Of a stretch of DNA of 64,000 nucleotides, positions 59,708 through 64,000 are shown in pieces; position 1 is the stretch's first letter; the number at the start of each line of letters is the position of its first letter. This stretch comes from Phaeocystidibacter marisrubri. GTDB taxonomy: Bacteria; Bacteroidota; Bacteroidia; Flavobacteriales; Schleiferiaceae. The notes beneath the pieces were generated by a model. That model was not told the origin of the DNA. It did not search any database and saw only the letters and a program-made list of their open reading frames with translations. The translations under genes and the position numbers were made by a program. Location of the stretch: assembly GCF_008933165.1 (NCBI RefSeq), contig NZ_WBVQ01000002.1:519569-583568 (forward strand), read 5' to 3'.

Positions 59708-60700
59708 TCAATGGCTTTGTTCGGCGAGCATCCTTTTAACGGCAGAATGTACCTTTTCTGATGAAAGTGTCTCCATGCAGGCCCAATCTCCTCGATGACA
59801 CGGAACATTGCCGAATACGGAACAGGGTCGGCATGAAAGCTCGTTGGCACTTATTTGTACCGCATTCTCCACTGATTGCCCATAGCCCAAAAACCCCGCA
59901 TCGGGATGGGTAGCCCCCCAAATGGATACTACGGGAATATGCGCGAGAGACGCCAAATGCATATTGGCTGAATCCATCGATATCATCAACTTCAGGTTCT
60001 GCATGGATTCGATGTCGTTGGCTATTCCTGTACCGTGATGAATGTGAATATGTGGAAGATCTCCAGCAAGTTCACGAAGTGCATCGCCTTCATTGGGGCC
60101 TCCATACAGCATCACTTTTTCACCTTCCGCGCTCAGGGTTTCTAAAAGCTCGCGTGCATGATGCAAAGGCCATGCTTTTCCCCTGTGTTGTGCAAAAGGT
60201 GCGAAGCCAATTCCACTCCGGTCTTCTTTGGGGTGAAGGGTATGAGGAAGCTCAACCGTGAGGCCGAGTTTGCGAAAAACGTCCGCATACCTTTCGGTCA
60301 TTGGACGAAGGGCACCGCGAACTTTATTCTCCTTCTGGGTAAGTTTCTTTTTTTCCGCGCGACCTTTATCCATGGTCGCCAATTTCACCTTGCTTCCATT
60401 CAAAAAGAAAGAGATGGTTCGTGACCGGAGGACAAAGTGCAAATCGGCAATCGCGTCGTACTTGCCAACTTTTTTCAGTTTGACTGCCAATTTCCGCAAT
60501 CCCCAGAATCCGGTAAACTGCTTATCTACATCGGCACCAATGGCACGCAGGCGATCGTGATTGGGAAGCATCTTGGCCATGAAAGGCCTTGTGAGAAAGT
60601 CGATGTGAACATCCGGGTTCTGTTCTAGCACTTGAAGAATAACAGGGACCGTCATGGCCACATCCCCTAAGGCTGAAAATCGGATGACGAGAATCCTCAC
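59708..60700 (-). CDS. glycosyltransferase family 9 (LPS heptosyltransferase-like)
   Basis: 330 residues. The start MRILVIRFSALGDVAMTVPV is the GT9 signature, followed by GIGFAPFAQHRGKAWPLHHA near 165 and the C-terminal region SMDSANMHLASLAHIPVVSIWGATHP near 242. It should transfer a heptose or similar sugar in the LPS inner core. The conserved DxAxxH pattern is present. It overlaps the DUF4254 gene upstream by 4 nt. Confidence 0.88.
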   Translation of the reverse strand: MRILVIRFSALGDVAMTVPVILQVLEQNPDVHIDFLTRPFMAKMLPNHDRLRAIGADVDKQFTGFWGLRKLAVKLKKVGKYDAIADLHFVLRSRTISFFLNGSKVKLATMDKGRAEKKKLTQKENKVRGALRPMTERYADVFRKLGLTVELPHTLHPKEDRSGIGFAPFAQHRGKAWPLHHARELLETLSAEGEKVMLYGGPNEGDALRELAGDLPHIHIHHGTGIANDIESMQNLKLMISMDSANMHLASLAHIPVVSIWGATHPDAGFLGYGQSVENAVQISANELSCRPCSVFGNVPCHRGDWACMETLSSEKVHSAVKRMLAEQSH

Positions 60701-61311
60701 TTCGATTGCTTATATAGAACAGGGTTCAAGGCCGGATCGTTGTACATCTTCATTTGGCGATACACCTTCATGTACTTCTTCCCTGCTGCAAAATCCTCCA
60801 AAAGCTCTTCAATAGCCGTGGAGAGATCCGTATGCTGCTCTTCAAGAACAGCGAGTTTTGCAGACACTTTTGCATGATGCTCTGGAGAAACGTCGGTGCG
60901 TTCTACCTCTTCACGCATGTGATAAATCTTCAAGGCGAGGATGGAGAAACGGTCAATGGCCCAAGCTGGACTTTCCGTGTTGATTTTCGCATCGTCTGCT
61001 ACCTCTACATCGGCGTATTTCTCGCGGAACCATGTGTCAATTTCTTCCACCATATCCGTGCGATCTTGATTGGAAGCATCAATTCTACGCTTCAATGCGA
61101 GAGCCGAAACAGGATCGATTTGAGGATCGCGAATGATGTCTTCAAAGTGCCATTGCACAGTATCAATCCAGTTCTTGTGATATAGCGTAGCCTCAATGGT
61201 TCCCTCTTCGTGTGGATTGTTCATCGGTTGATCTACGTTATCGTGAACGTGGTAATCGGCAATACTGCGGTTGAAAATCTCCCAACACTTTTCTGTAAAA
61301 GACGCGCTCAT
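60697..61311 (-). CDS. DUF4254 family protein
   Basis: 204 residues, soluble and highly charged, predicted mostly helical (AIDRFSILALKIYHMREEVE near 112). The family is of unknown function and is found next to LPS glycosyltransferase genes in Bacteroidota, as here. It is preceded by a strong promoter element at 61333-61341 and overlaps the GT9 gene by 4 nt. Confidence 0.8.
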   Translation of the reverse strand: MSASFTEKCWEIFNRSIADYHVHDNVDQPMNNPHEEGTIEATLYHKNWIDTVQWHFEDIIRDPQIDPVSALALKRRIDASNQDRTDMVEEIDTWFREKYADVEVADDAKINTESPAWAIDRFSILALKIYHMREEVERTDVSPEHHAKVSAKLAVLEEQHTDLSTAIEELLEDFAAGKKYMKVYRQMKMYNDPALNPVLYKQSK

Positions 61312-61332
61312 AATCCTGTTTTAGCGATTGGG

Positions 61333-61341
61333 GCAAAGGTA
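61333..61341 (-). promoter_or_regulatory. Bacteroidota -7 promoter element (TACCTTTGC)
   Basis: A perfect TAnnTTTGC on the minus strand, 22 nt ahead of the DUF4254 ATG. It identifies the promoter of the DUF4254-GT9 operon. Confidence 0.65.
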
Positions 61342-61377
61342 GGGAAAGGAATTGTGTTGAGGGATGGTTAACCAGAG

Positions 61378-62253
61378 CTAGTCCAAAATACGTGCATTGA
61401 CAAACAACGCCATATTGTACTTCTTCTCTTCGTCTCCACGATTCATCAACATCTCCCAGCATTGAGGAATCAACTTCTCTGTTCCGTTGTACGTCCTACA
61501 CGGATCTCCCGATTCCGAAAGTGTACAGGCCATATCGTGCAACTCCACTTCGTCATTGTCCTCTTGGGGTACCCATCCCGGTTCGGGAATCCATTCCATG
61601 GCAATTAATACATCCTGTGAAACAAGTACCTCTTGCGGTAGTTTGACCTTTTGCCAACACCTTCTGCATTCCACTTGATTGACCAAGGAAGAGTCGATAA
61701 TATCATTCATCTGAATGATGGTATCGCCGTCAAATTGGACTGAAAAGATTCGAATCCGGTAATAGCTGTGTCTTTTAGTCCGTCGCGAAACGTAAAAATT
61801 AACATCGAATAGAACGGTAGGCTTATCAATGGAGATGAGCAATCCAGATTTAAACGACATTACAAACGACTTTCCAACCCGAAAGGCGAACTCATCCTCT
61901 TCACTGGGGTTTCCAAGAATGGTATCGGGGCCCTCTTCTCCTGCGTAAATGAAAACCTCCTTGATCATGGTTTTACTTGGAACAAGAAGTATCGTATCCT
62001 TTTCAAACCGGAAAACAGTATCCACATATCCTAGAGCATGAACGCTCAATTTCACATTCTCTATGGGAAAGTCGGCTCTACCATTCCAATCGGTCAACAC
62101 CCAATAACCAGTGCTATCATACACTTCGGCAAGTGGAATAGGACTCTGGTCTTCAGCATCCATTACATACAAGGGATGTTGTCCAAATAAACAAGGAGAC
62201 AACAGTGTAATGAGAACGAGGAGTAGGATTTTCATGGAGAGAGGGGTTTTCAT
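61378..62253 (-). CDS. hypothetical secreted protein with carboxypeptidase-regulatory-like domain
   Basis: About 291 residues. A signal peptide ending SPCLFGQ is followed by a CarboxypepD-regulatory-like beta-sandwich (DQSPIPLAEVYDSTGYWVLT near 36, then VKLSVHALGYVDTVF), as often found at the N-terminus of Bacteroidota surface proteins. The C-terminal ~180 residues are unassigned and hold a CRRC pair near 202. An in-frame ATG at 62280 lies inside the upstream terminator and is unlikely to be used; 62235 is another possible start. Confidence 0.6.
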   Translation of the reverse strand: MKTPLSMKILLLVLITLLSPCLFGQHPLYVMDAEDQSPIPLAEVYDSTGYWVLTDWNGRADFPIENVKLSVHALGYVDTVFRFEKDTILLVPSKTMIKEVFIYAGEEGPDTILGNPSEEDEFAFRVGKSFVMSFKSGLLISIDKPTVLFDVNFYVSRRTKRHSYYRIRIFSVQFDGDTIIQMNDIIDSSLVNQVECRRCWQKVKLPQEVLVSQDVLIAMEWIPEPGWVPQEDNDEVELHDMACTLSESGDPCRTYNGTEKLIPQCWEMLMNRGDEEKKYNMALFVNARILD

Positions 62254-62266
62254 CGAAGCTAATAAA

Positions 62267-62289
62267 AAAGGCCGGCGCAAAGCCGACCT
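62267..62289 (-). terminator. rho-independent terminator (minus strand)
   Basis: A 9-bp inverted repeat (aaggccggc / gccgacctt, one G-U pair) with a 5-nt loop is followed on the minus strand by a run of T. It lies 10 nt after the stop of the DsbD-type gene. Confidence 0.8.
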
Positions 62290-62298
62290 TCATTTATC

Positions 62299-64000
62299 TT
62301 ACTTCTGAGCTTCGTATAACCTTACCCCTTCATCAACCCAATCATTAAATTTTTGAATATCCGGATCAAATGCAGCCCATCCATTTAGAGGAGTCAACTC
62401 AGTATGATTGACAATCACATAATACGGCTGTGAATTAGACCCAAAGTTTGAAGCTTGAAAATCACTCCATTTCTCACCTACTTGGTCAACCGTTTTACCT
62501 GAATAATCAGAGACATACACATCACTTTCAGGCAAATCCTTTCGTTCGTCTACATATAGAGAAATGACTACAACCTTATTATTAAGACGTTCTATTACGG
62601 ATTCATCTGACCATACCTGCTCTTCCATCTTTCTACAGTTCACACATCCGTGCCCCGTAAAATCGAACATTATAGGCAAGTCCTTATCCTTCGCATACTG
62701 AAGGCCCTCTTCATAGTCATTAAAACAATTAATACCTGGAGGGCAGTGATCTCCCCAATCATAGTCGGCATCTTTGGCAGTAACCACTCCGCCTCCGGTG
62801 TAGGCTCCGCCTGGACTTTCAGAATAGTATTGAGGAGGAGGGAACCCAGCAATAAGCTTAACAGGAGCTCCCCAAACACCTGGAAGCATATAAAATCCAA
62901 AAATGAAGAATGTAACGGCAATGAGCATTCGACTTACTCCAATTCTATCTACTGGACTATCATGAGGCATTCGGAACATCCCAAGAAGATATAATGCGAT
63001 AACGAATGAAATACCAACCCAAATCGCAATAAACAACTCTCTTTCAAGCCAGTGAAGCTGAAGAACCAAATCCGCAGTAGAGAAGAATTTCATGGCAAAT
63101 GCCAACTCCAAAAATCCTAGAGTCACCTTAACCGTGTTCAACCATCCACCTGATTTTGGTAGTGAATTCATCCAACCTGGGAATGCAGCAAACAACATAA
63201 ATGGCAGCGCCAATGCGAGCGAGAATCCAAACATTCCCATAACTGGCCCAAGAAACTCTCCTTTACTGGAAGCATCCACTAGAAGTGTTCCGATAATCGG
63301 GCCTGTACAGCTAAAACTCACTAGTGCGAGAGTAAACGCCATAAAAAAGACTCCAATTAGCCCACCTCTATTTGAGGCATTCTCGGCCTTGTTCACCCAA
63401 CTCGAAGGGAGTGTGATTTCAAATGCTCCGAAGAAACTAATAGCAAACACAACAAAAAGACCAAAGAAGGCAAAGTTCACATATGGATTCGTCGCCATAG
63501 CGTTCAAGGCGTCAGAACCAAAAATGAGTGTAATACTCATTCCAAGAACTACATAAATCCCAATAATTGAAATTCCATAAATAATGGCCTTTCTAATTCC
63601 TTCTGATTTCGTTTTGCTCTGCTTCGTAAAGAAACTGACAGTTAATGGAATCATTGGAAAGATACATGGCATGAACAAAGCCAATAATCCGCCACCAAAC
63701 CCAGCAACAAAAATGAGCCAAATAGACATGCTCGGTTCCACTTTAACTGGAGCTGCGACTACCTCAGCCATTGCTTCTGCCTCTGGACTATTCTCCTCCG
63801 TAACCTCCGCGTCTGAAGCTCCACTTTCATCGGTAGATTCTTCAACCTCATCCACCACAGGGTTATCGTTATCAGGTTCGGTGGTTGCCTTGTCCTCTAC
63901 TTGAGGCATGGCAGCGGTAACCTTCGACTTTCTTACATCAAACTCAAAATCTACCTGCTCGGGTGGAAGACACATCTCATCGTTGCATACCATGAAGTAT
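62299..64000 (-). CDS. DsbD-type thiol:disulfide interchange protein, 5' end cut by window edge
   Basis: At least 565 residues are visible and the frame runs on beyond the window (YFMVCNDEMCLPP, typical of the N-terminal DsbD domain). An acidic/Thr-rich linker (about 30-85) is followed by the eight-helix membrane domain with redox cysteines in MPCIFPMIPLTVSFFTK near 107 and SFSCTGPIIGTLL near 226, and a C-terminal thioredoxin-like domain with GHGCVNCRKMEEQVW near 447. It carries electrons from cytoplasmic thioredoxin to periplasmic thiols. It ends in a terminator. Confidence 0.9.
   Translation of the reverse strand, partial: YFMVCNDEMCLPPEQVDFEFDVRKSKVTAAMPQVEDKATTEPDNDNPVVDEVEESTDESGASDAEVTEENSPEAEAMAEVVAAPVKVEPSMSIWLIFVAGFGGGLLALFMPCIFPMIPLTVSFFTKQSKTKSEGIRKAIIYGISIIGIYVVLGMSITLIFGSDALNAMATNPYVNFAFFGLFVVFAISFFGAFEITLPSSWVNKAENASNRGGLIGVFFMAFTLALVSFSCTGPIIGTLLVDASSKGEFLGPVMGMFGFSLALALPFMLFAAFPGWMNSLPKSGGWLNTVKVTLGFLELAFAMKFFSTADLVLQLHWLERELFIAIWVGISFVIALYLLGMFRMPHDSPVDRIGVSRMLIAVTFFIFGFYMLPGVWGAPVKLIAGFPPPQYYSESPGGAYTGGGVVTAKDADYDWGDHCPPGINCFNDYEEGLQYAKDKDLPIMFDFTGHGCVNCRKMEEQVWSDESVIERLNNKVVVISLYVDERKDLPESDVYVSDYSGKTVDQVGEKWSDFQASNFGSNSQPYYVIVNHTELTPLNGWAAFDPDIQKFNDWVDEGVRLYEAQK

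Overview
The window reads as a chromosomal segment of a Bacteroidota bacterium, most likely a marine Flavobacteriales (Cryomorphaceae/Schleiferiaceae-like; the exact family is inference). Supporting signs are TAnnTTTG(C) promoter -7 elements in front of several genes, a type IX secretion C-terminal domain, FISUMP, DUF1573 and DUF4254 proteins, an NhaD antiporter and a TonB/ExbBD operon. No rRNA, tRNA, CRISPR array or intact transposase was seen. Gene density is high, with many 4-nt ATGA stop/start overlaps.

Layout. 0.3-6.9 kb: a surface polysaccharide locus (O-antigen ligase/polymerase, Wzz-like chain-length protein, sulfotransferase and flippase on the minus strand; a GT4 glycosyltransferase and rnhB on the plus strand). 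7-29 kb: housekeeping genes, including a large lipoprotein, a LysM glucosaminidase, urocanate hydratase, an OmpH-like protein, acyl-CoA dehydrogenase, anmK, an OmpR/HK two-component pair, an amino-acid dehydrogenase, nhaD, exbB-exbD-tonB and folC. 29-33.5 kb: a type-1-secretion-like ABC/HlyD/TolC operon whose ATPase domain has lost most canonical catalytic motifs. 33.7-36.5 kb: a TPP-riboswitch operon encoding a methyltransferase, an AIR-synthase-superfamily protein, a divergent ThiE-like protein and a Trm112-like zinc ribbon. 36.5-48 kb: an accessory zone with a GT-C membrane protein, three tandem paralogous small secreted proteins, a decayed TPR gene, a T9SS cargo protein and a FISUMP protein.

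48.0-57.1 kb is the most striking region. A complete comM/yifB gene (55606-57144) is followed by a ~7 kb AT-richer cassette and then by a second, truncated copy of the comM 3' end (48007-48495). The cassette carries three translationally coupled genes: a protein with two GHKL ATPase modules (N-terminal Hsp90/MORC-like, C-terminal histidine-kinase-like), a receiver-like protein with a large unassigned C-terminal part, and a DNA cytosine-5 methyltransferase. No recognisable restriction endonuclease is present. I infer a defence or conflict system inserted by recombination into comM, with the donor supplying a new comM 3' end.

57.2-64 kb: a YopX-like gene plus two bacterial PH-domain membrane proteins, a heptosyltransferase-like GT9 with DUF4254 behind a clear promoter, a secreted protein, and a DsbD-type thiol:disulfide interchange protein cut by the window end.
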